Source: JBCCAG01 sp050330955 (lineage in GTDB: Bacteria > Cyanobacteriota > Cyanobacteriia > CAKZMO01). Taken from it: a stretch of DNA of 64,000 bases. The position numbers and the translations under genes are program-made. Each line of letters starts with the position of its first letter. Position 1 is the first letter of the stretch. This document shows, in pieces, positions 34,611 to 42,733 of the stretch. The DNA lies in NCBI GenBank assembly GCA_050330955.1, contig JBHJHJ010000022.1, positions 1-64,000 on the forward strand. Reading direction: 5' to 3'. Below the pieces are notes generated by a model. The model ran no database searches, was not told the DNA's origin, and saw nothing but the letters and a program-made list of their open reading frames with translations.

Positions 34611-35120
34611 CTAAGGCATTTCGTTGACATTCCAGTACTGATCGACGATGGCCATTGCTTCGACGAAGTCAGCAAAGGGAACAGATTTAAGGATATAACC
34701 TGCGACATTAAAGTCATAGGCATTGACCAAATCCTGGTCATCATCTGACGTCGTCATAATGACTACCGGAATATTGCACAGCGTGGGGTCAGCTCGCAAA
34801 ACCTCCAGAAATTCGATTCCGCCCATTTTAGGCATATTTAGATCCAGAAAGACAATTCGGCGCTGCTGGGGAATGACCGGTTCCCCGCTCTCGTCTTGCT
34901 GCCGGAGGAGGTGAAGTGCTTGCTGCCCGTCCCCTGCAATGTATAGGGGATGCTCCAATCCATTTTGCTTCAACGCCCGCTGTACTTTCATCACATCTAC
35001 CTCATCATCTTCAACGAGTAGAATGTGGAGCTCTCTATCTCCCACGTCATCTATACCTAACACAGGGGCTGCCTTGGCGTAGCCATATATGCTGTCATTA
35101 CCGCCAGTTATCGGTGCCAT
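34611..35120 (-). CDS. Rcp1-type single-domain response regulator
   Basis: The 169-residue protein is one receiver domain with an N-terminal extension of about 28 residues. Motifs are LLVEDDEVDVMKVQRALKQN (acidic pair), RIVFLDLNMPKMGGIEFLEV (phospho-Asp in LDLNMP), VVIMTTSDDDQD and YILKSVPF (the conserved Lys). The long beta4-alpha4 features and the C-terminus VDQYWNVNEMP resemble Rcp1, the partner of cyanobacterial phytochrome Cph1. Its partner here is likely the GAF-kinase encoded just upstream (91 bp). Confidence 0.92.
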   Translation of the reverse strand: MAPITGGNDSIYGYAKAAPVLGIDDVGDRELHILLVEDDEVDVMKVQRALKQNGLEHPLYIAGDGQQALHLLRQQDESGEPVIPQQRRIVFLDLNMPKMGGIEFLEVLRADPTLCNIPVVIMTTSDDDQDLVNAYDFNVAGYILKSVPFADFVEAMAIVDQYWNVNEMP

Positions 35121-35211
35121 TGAGACACAATATTCTCAATTCTAGAGGGCGTCGCTATCCTTGCCCTCCACAGCGAGACAGATTAAGGCGAGTTCTGAAT
35201 TTGCGCAGGGA

Positions 35212-37107
35212 CTAACTGCGCTTTGGCCAGGTAAATCGAAAGGTGGCTCCGCGCCCTAGCTGCGACTCTATTGTGATTTTCCCACCTTCAGACTCTACAA
35301 TCTTTTTGGCGATTGATAGTCCTACTCCGGTGTTCTCCGTCTTGTCCCTGGGCTCAAGGACTTGAAAGATGGTAAAAATTCTTTCGTGATGCTCAGGAGC
35401 AATGCCTGGACCATCGTCTGTGATGATGAATTCATAGAACTCACCCACATCCCTCACCGTAATTTCTACGCACCCTCGAACGCCCTGGTGGTGCTTGATT
35501 GCGTTGCTGATCAAGTTTGAAAAGGTCTGCTGTAGGAGCAGGCGCCTCGCATGAAACACCGGCATGTGGTCTCCGATCACAATCGTAAAGTTGAGGGGCG
35601 GGTTGAGCAGGTCGCTCACCTCTTTAAGAACAGTCGCGGTTGACACCAACTCAGGGTCGATCTGCAGCCGGCCCACTCGCGAATACTGAAGTAGCCCGTT
35701 TAAAAGACTCTCAATTCGGTGGACTCGCTTGCGCAGCAGGCTCATCTCATAGGCGGTTTTAGGACCCATATGCTCCCGAAGCTCTTCTTCGATCCACTCC
35801 GAAAGATTAGCGATCGCCCGTAGGGGAGCCCGAAGATCGTGGGAGGCAACGTAGGCAAACTCGTTGAGTTCACGGTTACGCTCAGCCAGTTCGCCGTTCG
35901 TCTTTGCCAGTACGGCGGTGATACCGGCGAGCTCATTGGCATGGGCCCGCAGTGATCGCTCAGACTGCTTACGTTCAGCCGCAATTGCAAGGGTATTCGC
36001 GATCGCCTGCAAAAACATTGCGTCTTCCTGAGTGAATCGATGGGCTTGGGCACTAGCCGCGCTAACCAAGCCAAATGGCTGACGCGCTGAACCACAGATC
36101 AGCACGCTAACCAAACTGCTCACTGCCGTTGGATAAACCAGTGATGACGGCGTTAGACGATCGTCACAGCTTATATCCTCTACAACAACTGGCTTATCGG
36201 ATAGCAGCGTCAACCCTGACTGAGAATCAGAGTTCACGCTAGCGGTAGTCTGATTCACTGCATCTTCAGGCCAACCTTTAGCGGCCCGAAGCACGAACCC
36301 CGTTCGGTAAGATACAAGCTCAAACACCTCACAATATTCTGCATTGAGCGCCTGTGCAATTTGGTTGACCGCGTGCTTAAACAGCAAATTAACCTCCATA
36401 CCGGCAAGGGCCTGGCGGGTCAGGTTGACGATAACGGCCTGACGAGAAAGGCGAGAGCGCAGCGTAGAGTATTGTGGTGTCTCATCACCTGAAATTTCAC
36501 GACCCGAGATTTCAGGTGATGAGATTTCACTGTTTATGACTCGGGCACTTGAGCTTTCATAACTCGAAATCTTGCCTAGAGCTGGGTGCTCTGGCTCCGT
36601 CTCAGTCCACACAGCGCGGTAAGGTGACCTACCGGATCGCTTGCGCTCTGGGCTTGCAGGAGGCTCCAATTCCTCGCTAATCTGCTTGGGGTCCGATGTA
36701 CGCTCCTCTCTCACTTCAGCAGTGTTCGCGGTCAACTCAAAGCGGCGATCGCTGAGCGCCCTTACCACATTTAGAAGCTGTTCATCAATTTGGGCCTTAC
36801 AGATATAGTCAGATGCACCCTGGCGTATTGCGCTGACGGCTTCTCTAATATTTGGAGCTGAAGCCATCAAAACGATGGGGACCGCAGGACAGCGAGAGTG
36901 AACCTGCTTGAGTATCAGATTTTCCTCAACGGAGATTAGGCGATCGCTGATTAAAATTAAGTCAGGCGTCTGGTAACGCAGCGCCCGGAGAAAATCAGCA
37001 TAAGCTGCAACAGACTCAAGAGTATGATCAATTCCGTCAGCCTCCAAGCTGGCCCTAATTTTGGCGATATCAGTTGAGTTATTTTCGAGCAGTAGAATAC
37101 TCACCAT
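35212..37107 (-). CDS. Sensor kinase with pseudo-receiver, GAF and phytochrome-type HisKA
   Basis: The 631-residue protein has a receiver-like domain (1-120), a linker with SEISSPEISGREIS repeats (193-206) and a GAF domain (about 220-380). A coiled coil leads to the kinase (HisKA His423 in YVASHDLRAPLRAI; ATPase NLISNAIKHHQG, DDGPGIAPEH, GVGLSIAKKI). In the receiver the acidic pair is Glu8-Asn9 and the phospho-Asp position reads Ser54, so it is probably not phosphorylated. The GAF lacks a bilin-binding Cys-His. The kinase half is of phytochrome type, matching the Rcp1-like regulator encoded next. Confidence 0.88.
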   Translation of the reverse strand: MVSILLLENNSTDIAKIRASLEADGIDHTLESVAAYADFLRALRYQTPDLILISDRLISVEENLILKQVHSRCPAVPIVLMASAPNIREAVSAIRQGASDYICKAQIDEQLLNVVRALSDRRFELTANTAEVREERTSDPKQISEELEPPASPERKRSGRSPYRAVWTETEPEHPALGKISSYESSSARVINSEISSPEISGREISGDETPQYSTLRSRLSRQAVIVNLTRQALAGMEVNLLFKHAVNQIAQALNAEYCEVFELVSYRTGFVLRAAKGWPEDAVNQTTASVNSDSQSGLTLLSDKPVVVEDISCDDRLTPSSLVYPTAVSSLVSVLICGSARQPFGLVSAASAQAHRFTQEDAMFLQAIANTLAIAAERKQSERSLRAHANELAGITAVLAKTNGELAERNRELNEFAYVASHDLRAPLRAIANLSEWIEEELREHMGPKTAYEMSLLRKRVHRIESLLNGLLQYSRVGRLQIDPELVSTATVLKEVSDLLNPPLNFTIVIGDHMPVFHARRLLLQQTFSNLISNAIKHHQGVRGCVEITVRDVGEFYEFIITDDGPGIAPEHHERIFTIFQVLEPRDKTENTGVGLSIAKKIVESEGGKITIESQLGRGATFRFTWPKRS

Positions 37108-37616
37108 ATCGATCAGGTTTTCGGCTCCGGTCTAATTAATCTGACCCTCAAATCAGCGCTCCAATATCAGACTTGGTCAACAGAAACCCCTGCAATCCTG
37201 GAGAGATCGATAGAACATTCTTGCTTTAGAAGAAGGCTCTCGGCTCAATTAACGGAGTTGTGACCAAAAAAGCAGCTGGCTGGGCTAGATTGTCATAATC
37301 TACTGCCGTTCGCCGTTTGCATCCGACAAGAAATTATTACCCAGTAAACAATTCTTCACTAATAATAAGGCCTTAGCCTAGAAAGTAAATGAATCGCTGT
37401 GTAGATCCTCAACCATCCGATAGTTCATAGCGATCCATGTTTCATACGGTTGGCTTCAGTCAGTTCAGTTCTACACCCGCCTACACCTTAGTAGAAATAG
37501 GGCGCATTTTATTTGCCTAGGTATGGGTGTATTTCTATTGATAGATGCCTTGCCAGTACAGGGAAGCTAAATTCGATCTTATATAGACAAGACCTGAGGC
37601 TACAGTTTGTAACGCT
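37108..37616. other. Divergent intergenic region, 509 bp
   Basis: This separates the three-gene signalling run (minus) from the NarL-type regulator (plus) and must contain both promoters. It is AT-richer than its surroundings. TATATA near 37580 is a possible -10 for the regulator, but no -35 is well spaced. No RNA gene or reading frame with protein features was seen. Confidence 0.5.
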
Positions 37617-38348
37617 ATGCATAAGATTAGCGTCGTGCTTATTGAGGATCACGATCTGACTCGCATTGGGCTCCAGTCTGCTCTGCGCCAGCAGGGCAAT
37701 GTCGAGGTCATCGGAGAGGCGAGGACTGGTGCTCAGGGGCTAGAGCTGCTTCAGCAGGTTGAGCCCGACGTGGCCATCGTTGATATTGGTTTACCCAAAA
37801 TCGACGGCATCGAGGTGACTCGTCGGTTCAAGCAAGGTCAAAGTCAGTCTTCAAATGATGGCGAACATCAGACTAAGGTCTTGATGCTGACGATGCACGA
37901 CGGGGAAGAAGAGGTGCTCGCAGCGTTTGCCGCTGGGGCTGACTCCTACAGCATTAAGGATGCCAGTATTGAGAAGCTGATTGAGGCTATCAAGGTCACA
38001 CACTCTGGCGAGAATTGGATTGACCCCTCTATCGCGCGGATTGTCCTGCGTCAGGCTCAGCAAGATCAGCTGGGAGGCACAGGGGGCCAAAATGGAACCA
38101 AAACCACCAGTATTTCTGCTCTGGAGCCAGAATACGAGCAAGTGATGAAAACCTGCGCGTTGACGGAACGGGAGCTGGAGGTGCTGGAGCTGATTGTTGC
38201 AGGCTGCAGCAATGCCGATATTGCTAAGGAGCTCTATGTCACGGTGGGTACAGTTAAAACCCACGTGCGCAGCATTCTCAATAAGCTATGCGTAGGCGAT
38301 CGCACTCAAGCTGCGGTCAGAGCCTTGCGAGCAGGTTTAATCCGATAG
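37617..38348 (+). CDS. NarL/LuxR-family response regulator
   Basis: The 243-residue protein has a receiver (1-125) with the acidic pair in VVLIEDHDLTRIGLQSAL, phospho-Asp56 in VAIVDIGLPKIDGIEV, MLTMHDGEEEV and the Lys in SYSIKDAS. The LuxR helix-turn-helix is at about 180-240: LTERELEVLELIVAGCSNAD then VTVGTVKTHVRSILNKL. It is a DNA-binding transcription regulator. It is divergent from the kinase run and may be their output, but that is inference. The pseudouridine synthase gene follows by 13 bp. Confidence 0.92.
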   Translation: MHKISVVLIEDHDLTRIGLQSALRQQGNVEVIGEARTGAQGLELLQQVEPDVAIVDIGLPKIDGIEVTRRFKQGQSQSSNDGEHQTKVLMLTMHDGEEEVLAAFAAGADSYSIKDASIEKLIEAIKVTHSGENWIDPSIARIVLRQAQQDQLGGTGGQNGTKTTSISALEPEYEQVMKTCALTERELEVLELIVAGCSNADIAKELYVTVGTVKTHVRSILNKLCVGDRTQAAVRALRAGLIR

Positions 38349-38361
38349 GGAACGTGGGGCT

Positions 38362-39996
38362 GTGCATGAGCAGGCCAGGCTTTTCACCCTAGCCCAGTTT
38401 GGCGTTCGCAGCGAGGAAGACTATCTTCCCCAAGTCCATTCTTCGGCTAAGGCTACCTATTGGTATGAGGGCGTCTGTCCTAGCACCGGTGAACGGCTTA
38501 CGCTACCCCGTACCCCGCTTGCTGAAGCGGTGGCCCGTGGTCTTTTAAATCGGCTTGCTGAAGCTGACTCGGATCGCGGAAAAATGTACGGTATCCTACT
38601 TGTGGATACACCAGTAGGCTGCCGCGTTCTCAAGGCATCTTCAGGGCGGTTCAAACCAAGCTTTGACTCGGGCTGGGTCCCCAACATTCCAGAGCCCGCG
38701 CAGCTCACCTTATCTGAGCTTCAGGTGATTTCGGAGCTAGATGCCATCAAGAAGAAGCTCATCGTGCTGCTCCAGCTTTCAGTACGAAAAGACTATGAGC
38801 TTCAGGCTCAGGCCTTTTCCGAACGGCTCACAAGCCTAGCCGAGAAACATCGCCGGCGGAAGGCAGACCGCCAACAGAAGCGGCAGCTTCTGCTGGGAGA
38901 TGCCCTTGCTGATTTGGACGACGAGAGTCGCCGAGACGGTATTGAACGGAAGCTGCTCAAGCGGGAGCGCGATCGCACCCTGGGTCCGCTCAAGCAAGCG
39001 ATCGACGACGCTGATGCTCAAATCCAGGTGCTGAAGCGTAGGCGCAGGCGGCTTTCCCAACAGCTTCAGGCTCAGATGCACGCGTCCTACACCCTGACAA
39101 ATTTTGCCGGTGAACAATTGACGCTCTCCGATGTAATTTTGAATCAGGGCATCCCCACGGGGACGGGAGAGTGCTGTGCGCCAAAGCTGCTGCACTACGC
39201 AGCGATCCACGGATTTGAACCGCTGGCGATGGCCGAGTTTTGGTGGGGGGAGCCTTCTGCTAGCGGAGGCCGAGTACCCGGCGCATTCTATGGCGCTTGC
39301 GCAGAGCGCTGCCAGCCCATTATGGGGTTTTTGCTGTCGGGACTGCCTGCCGCCAAAATCGACGCCGTCAATCACAAGGTCAAAATTCTCTACGAAGATG
39401 ACTGGCTCATCGCTGTGGATAAGCCCGCTGGCCTGCTGTCTACACCTGGTCGTTCAGTGCTCAACCCCAACAGCGCTGCTAGCCAAGTCCAAGCAATGCT
39501 TTGTGCTCCAGCATATGGAATTCATCGACTCGATCAGGAAACCTCTGGCGTGCTGCTTTTTGCGCGATCGCCCCAAATACACCAGCAGCTCAGCGACCAG
39601 TTTCGGCAGCGGCAGGTGAGTAAATGCTACGAGGCCTTGGTGACCGCAGCAGTGACCCAAGACTACGGCGCGATTGATTTACCGATAGGCCGCTATCCAG
39701 ACTGCCGCCCCAAGCGTCGGGTGGATTATGAAAGGGGCAAGCCGAGCCACACCAAATTTAAGGTCATCGAGCGGCGCGAAGGTACGACGCGACTAGAGCT
39801 GACCCCAACCACAGGCCGCACCCATCAGCTCAGGGTCCATTTGTCTGCCGCGGAAGGGCTTAGGGCGCCGATTTTGGGCGATCGCGTTTATGGCGGGAAG
39901 TCGAGCCAGCGGCTGCACCTACACGCAAGGGCGCTGACAGTGTGGCATCCCAAACTTGAAAAGGCGCTTCGCATCGTGGCGGAAACGCCTTTTTAA
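38362..39996 (+). CDS. RluA-family pseudouridine synthase with long N-terminal domain
   Basis: The 544-residue protein starts at a GTG (38362). Residues 1-330 form an uncommon N-terminal extension with a basic coiled coil (about 145-240) and the motif GTGECCAPKLLHYAAIHGFE. The catalytic domain (340-540) has YEDDWLIAVDKPAGLLSTPG and YGIHRLDQETSGVLLFARS with catalytic Asp391, then TGRTHQLRVHL. It converts uridine to pseudouridine in rRNA or tRNA; the target is unknown. This long subtype is seen in other bacteria. It may be co-transcribed with the response regulator. Confidence 0.9.
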   Translation: MHEQARLFTLAQFGVRSEEDYLPQVHSSAKATYWYEGVCPSTGERLTLPRTPLAEAVARGLLNRLAEADSDRGKMYGILLVDTPVGCRVLKASSGRFKPSFDSGWVPNIPEPAQLTLSELQVISELDAIKKKLIVLLQLSVRKDYELQAQAFSERLTSLAEKHRRRKADRQQKRQLLLGDALADLDDESRRDGIERKLLKRERDRTLGPLKQAIDDADAQIQVLKRRRRRLSQQLQAQMHASYTLTNFAGEQLTLSDVILNQGIPTGTGECCAPKLLHYAAIHGFEPLAMAEFWWGEPSASGGRVPGAFYGACAERCQPIMGFLLSGLPAAKIDAVNHKVKILYEDDWLIAVDKPAGLLSTPGRSVLNPNSAASQVQAMLCAPAYGIHRLDQETSGVLLFARSPQIHQQLSDQFRQRQVSKCYEALVTAAVTQDYGAIDLPIGRYPDCRPKRRVDYERGKPSHTKFKVIERREGTTRLELTPTTGRTHQLRVHLSAAEGLRAPILGDRVYGGKSSQRLHLHARALTVWHPKLEKALRIVAETPF

Positions 39997-40005
39997 GGCG
40001 GGGCG

Positions 40006-41046
40006 TTATGGATGCGACGTTGACGGATATGAGGACATGGCAGTGCCCTGCGGTGCTGTGGGCGACGCCTCAGCCCCCTCGCTGCCGTTAACCTGCTCCC
40101 GCCAGCGCCTAACCCAGTTATCGCAGTTGGGGCCTTCACCGTTGAGATCGCGGCGGGTGCGGCACATCTCCCGAGCGATCTGATTGGCTAGATTTGTGGG
40201 CATTTGCGCCTGCTGTTTTAGGGCCTGGTTAAATAGCCGGACGCTGGTGTCAAGGTCGCCCTGAAGCCGGAGGATCTGCGCTTTGAGATAGAGCAAGTCC
40301 GGATTCTGGGGCGCCTGCTGTAGAGCTTGGTCCACGGAGGCGATCGCCTGGTCATACTGGTCTAGATCGCGGTAAGCAATGGCTAAGCCGCGGTTGACCA
40401 GGTGCGCTGGGGCGCCGAAGCTGCTGAACTTATCAATCGCCTCATCTGGGCTAGAGAAGGGCAGGTTCACCGCCAGCAGCAGGTCCATATAGCCTCGAAT
40501 GAGATTTAGCTCCGGATCGCCGGGGTCGATTTCCTCAGCCTGATTAAAGTTATCGAACACCAGCCGCAGCTTATTGAGCACCAGCGGCGTTGCGCTCACC
40601 ACATCCTGGGTTGATAGGGCATAGCCCCCCTGCATGAAATGCCCCACGGCGGTGTAAAGGTGGCCCCGTAGGGGGTCTTGGTCGAGGAGCTGGGTTGCGC
40701 TAGCTAGGGTCTGATCGGCCTCTTGACTGAGCCGATCCCAGTCCTCGCTCAAGTAGGCAAGGGTGGCCTGCATGGCGTGGGTCAGGGGCTCGCTCTCACT
40801 GGCGGTTTGGAGCAGCCGGTTGGCTTCCTGATAGTCTCCCGCTTTGAACATGGCGTCAAAGGCCGCTTCCACATTGGGGTCGAACTGCCGGGGGCTAGTG
40901 TCCCGAAACGGGTCGGCGCTGGCGGGCAGAGCTGTGGCGATCGCCAAAGACAGGGTGCCGGCGGCGATCGCGAGACGGCGTGACCATTGTCGGGACCACT
41001 GTGCCAGGTGCGTCATAGGCTGAGTCGTTGGCTGAATCATGGGCAT
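40006..41046 (-). CDS. Secreted TPR protein, Sll0314/Alr1548-like
   Basis: The 346-residue protein has a signal peptide (RLAIAAGTLSLAIATALPASADP) preceded by about 25 basic residues. The mature part is helical with TPR-like units, clearest at YDQAIASVDQALQQAPQNPD and LDTSVRLFNQALKQQAQMPT. The C-terminal region RRDLNGEGPNCDNWVRRWRE is characteristic of a cyanobacterial family I know as Sll0314/Alr1548-like. The function is unknown; a scaffold role in the periplasm or lumen is plausible. It converges with the pseudouridine synthase gene (10 bp). Confidence 0.8.
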   Translation of the reverse strand: MPMIQPTTQPMTHLAQWSRQWSRRLAIAAGTLSLAIATALPASADPFRDTSPRQFDPNVEAAFDAMFKAGDYQEANRLLQTASESEPLTHAMQATLAYLSEDWDRLSQEADQTLASATQLLDQDPLRGHLYTAVGHFMQGGYALSTQDVVSATPLVLNKLRLVFDNFNQAEEIDPGDPELNLIRGYMDLLLAVNLPFSSPDEAIDKFSSFGAPAHLVNRGLAIAYRDLDQYDQAIASVDQALQQAPQNPDLLYLKAQILRLQGDLDTSVRLFNQALKQQAQMPTNLANQIAREMCRTRRDLNGEGPNCDNWVRRWREQVNGSEGAEASPTAPQGTAMSSYPSTSHP

Positions 41047-41192
41047 AAAAGGAGGGATTGCATTTGCATAGAACAGTGCTGCTGCGAACCCATTTTATGA
41101 TCTGAACCTGGCGGTGAGTAGGGTTGCGTGGCCACCAGAGCCAATTGGCGCTACCGTTGCAGTAGCACTCTGGTTTCGCCAAAGTTCCACCC

Positions 41193-41846
41193 ATGCTTCA
41201 CATCAAAGACCTCGTCTATCACCCTGCAGTAGCGGCAGAGCCCATTTTACGTCAGGTAAACTTAACTCTAGCCCCGCAGCAGCTCGGCCTTGTGGTGGGG
41301 CCGAGCGGGTCTGGGAAGAGCACCCTGCTGGAAATTCTCGCCGGACTGGCTTCGCCCACCTCGGGTACAGTCTGCTGGCGAAAGCAGCAGCTCTCCAGCG
41401 ACGACCTGCAGCAGCTCGGCGGACTGGTATTTCAGTTTCCAGAGCGCTATTTCTGCGGCAGCACCGTCCTCCACGAGCTGCGGCTGGGCCACCCCGACCT
41501 CACCACTGACCAAATCTCAGCGGTGCTAGCCTCGGTAGGCCTGGGGCACTTGCCCCTTGAAACGCCACCCCAGGACCTCAGCGGCGGCCAGCAGCGGCGG
41601 CTTTCTCTGGCGGTGCAGCTCGTGCGCCAGCCCTATTTGCTGCTGCTAGACGAGCCCACCGCCGGACTGGACTGGTCCATGCGCCAGCAGCTCGTGCAGC
41701 TTTTAACGAAGCTCAAGCAGGAGTGGAGCCTGCTCGTGGTCACCCACGACGCCGCCGAGCTGGTGGCGATCGCCGACTGCGCCTGGACCCTGAACCACGG
41801 CCAGCTTGCCCCCGCCGACCCCAATACCCTCCGCCGCGCGGCCTAG
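41193..41846 (+). CDS. ABC transporter ATPase
   Basis: The 217-residue nucleotide-binding domain has Walker A GPSGSGKST, the Q-loop in LVFQFPERYF, the signature LSGGQQRRLSLAVQL, Walker B LLLLDEPTAGLD and the switch His in LVVTHDAAE. The FPE sequence after the Q-loop is typical of ECF-type/CbiO ATPases. No permease is nearby. Cyanobacterial single ATPases of this kind resemble the plastid ABCI11 protein linked to metal homeostasis, which is a possibility only. rsmG follows by 32 bp. Confidence 0.9.
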   Translation: MLHIKDLVYHPAVAAEPILRQVNLTLAPQQLGLVVGPSGSGKSTLLEILAGLASPTSGTVCWRKQQLSSDDLQQLGGLVFQFPERYFCGSTVLHELRLGHPDLTTDQISAVLASVGLGHLPLETPPQDLSGGQQRRLSLAVQLVRQPYLLLLDEPTAGLDWSMRQQLVQLLTKLKQEWSLLVVTHDAAELVAIADCAWTLNHGQLAPADPNTLRRAA

Positions 41847-41878
41847 GGGAATGCCCTTCAGCGTAATGCCCAACCGTG

Positions 41879-42676
41879 ATGTCTGCCAGCCCAATGTCCC
41901 CATCGTTTAATCCGCCTCCCGGCCCGGAGCTGCCTACCGCCTGGCCCGCTCTGGTCCGGTCGCCGACCCCAGAACAGCAGCGCGCCTTCCAGCGGCTGTA
42001 CAACGCCGTCTTGCTGGGGAATCAGCGGATGAACCTCACCCGCGTCACCACCCCTCAGGACTTTTGGGAAAAGCACCTGTGGGATTCCCTGAGAGGCATT
42101 CAGCCCTGGCTGAGCCTGACCCCAGACGCTCCATGGCATTTACGTCCTCAGGTAGAAAGCCAGGCGGTGATAGATATCGGCAGCGGGGCAGGATTTCCCG
42201 GTCTGCCGGTGGCCATTACCTGCCCGAGCTGGACGGTGACGCTGCTGGACTCGACCCAAAAGAAAGTTGCGTTCATCAAAGACGCCCTGCAGTACCTTAA
42301 CTTGGCCAACGCCTCGGCCCTGGCCGCGCGGGCCGAGGCGTTGGGTCAGACGCCACAGCACCGCGATCACTACGACATCGCCCTGATTCGAGCGGTGGCC
42401 CCAGCTGCCGTCTGTGCGGAATATGCCCTGCCGCTGCTGAAGATAGGAGGCAAGGCAGTTTTATATCGGGGGCAGTGGACTCCTGAGGAAACCGCCCAGC
42501 TTGAGTCAGTGGTGCAGCAGTTGGGGGGTAAAATTTGGCAGGTGGACTCGTTCAAGACGCCGCTAAGCCAGGGCGATCGCCACTGTATTTGGCTCGAAAA
42601 GCTCGCCCCAACCCCGCGTGAATTTCCCCGCGACATCGGCATACCGGCTAAACATCCTTTACGGCCCGCATCTTAG
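41879..42676 (+). CDS. rsmG: 16S rRNA m7G527 methyltransferase
   Basis: This is 265 residues from the ATG at 41879 (a GTG one codon earlier is also open). The motifs are RMNLTRVTTPQDFWEKHLWD, the SAM-binding loop VIDIGSGAGFPGLPVAITCP, VTLLDSTQKKVAFIKDAL and YDIALIRAVAP. It methylates G527 in 16S rRNA. The C-terminal 20 residues are a hydrophilic extension. The order with the preceding ABC ATPase and the following kinase suggests at most loose co-transcription. Confidence 0.95.
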   Translation: MSASPMSPSFNPPPGPELPTAWPALVRSPTPEQQRAFQRLYNAVLLGNQRMNLTRVTTPQDFWEKHLWDSLRGIQPWLSLTPDAPWHLRPQVESQAVIDIGSGAGFPGLPVAITCPSWTVTLLDSTQKKVAFIKDALQYLNLANASALAARAEALGQTPQHRDHYDIALIRAVAPAAVCAEYALPLLKIGGKAVLYRGQWTPEETAQLESVVQQLGGKIWQVDSFKTPLSQGDRHCIWLEKLAPTPREFPRDIGIPAKHPLRPAS

Positions 42677-42733
42677 CCGTCTTATTACGCTTTCGCGTCT
42701 GCCCGAACGCTTTAGTTCTTGAATCCGTCTACC

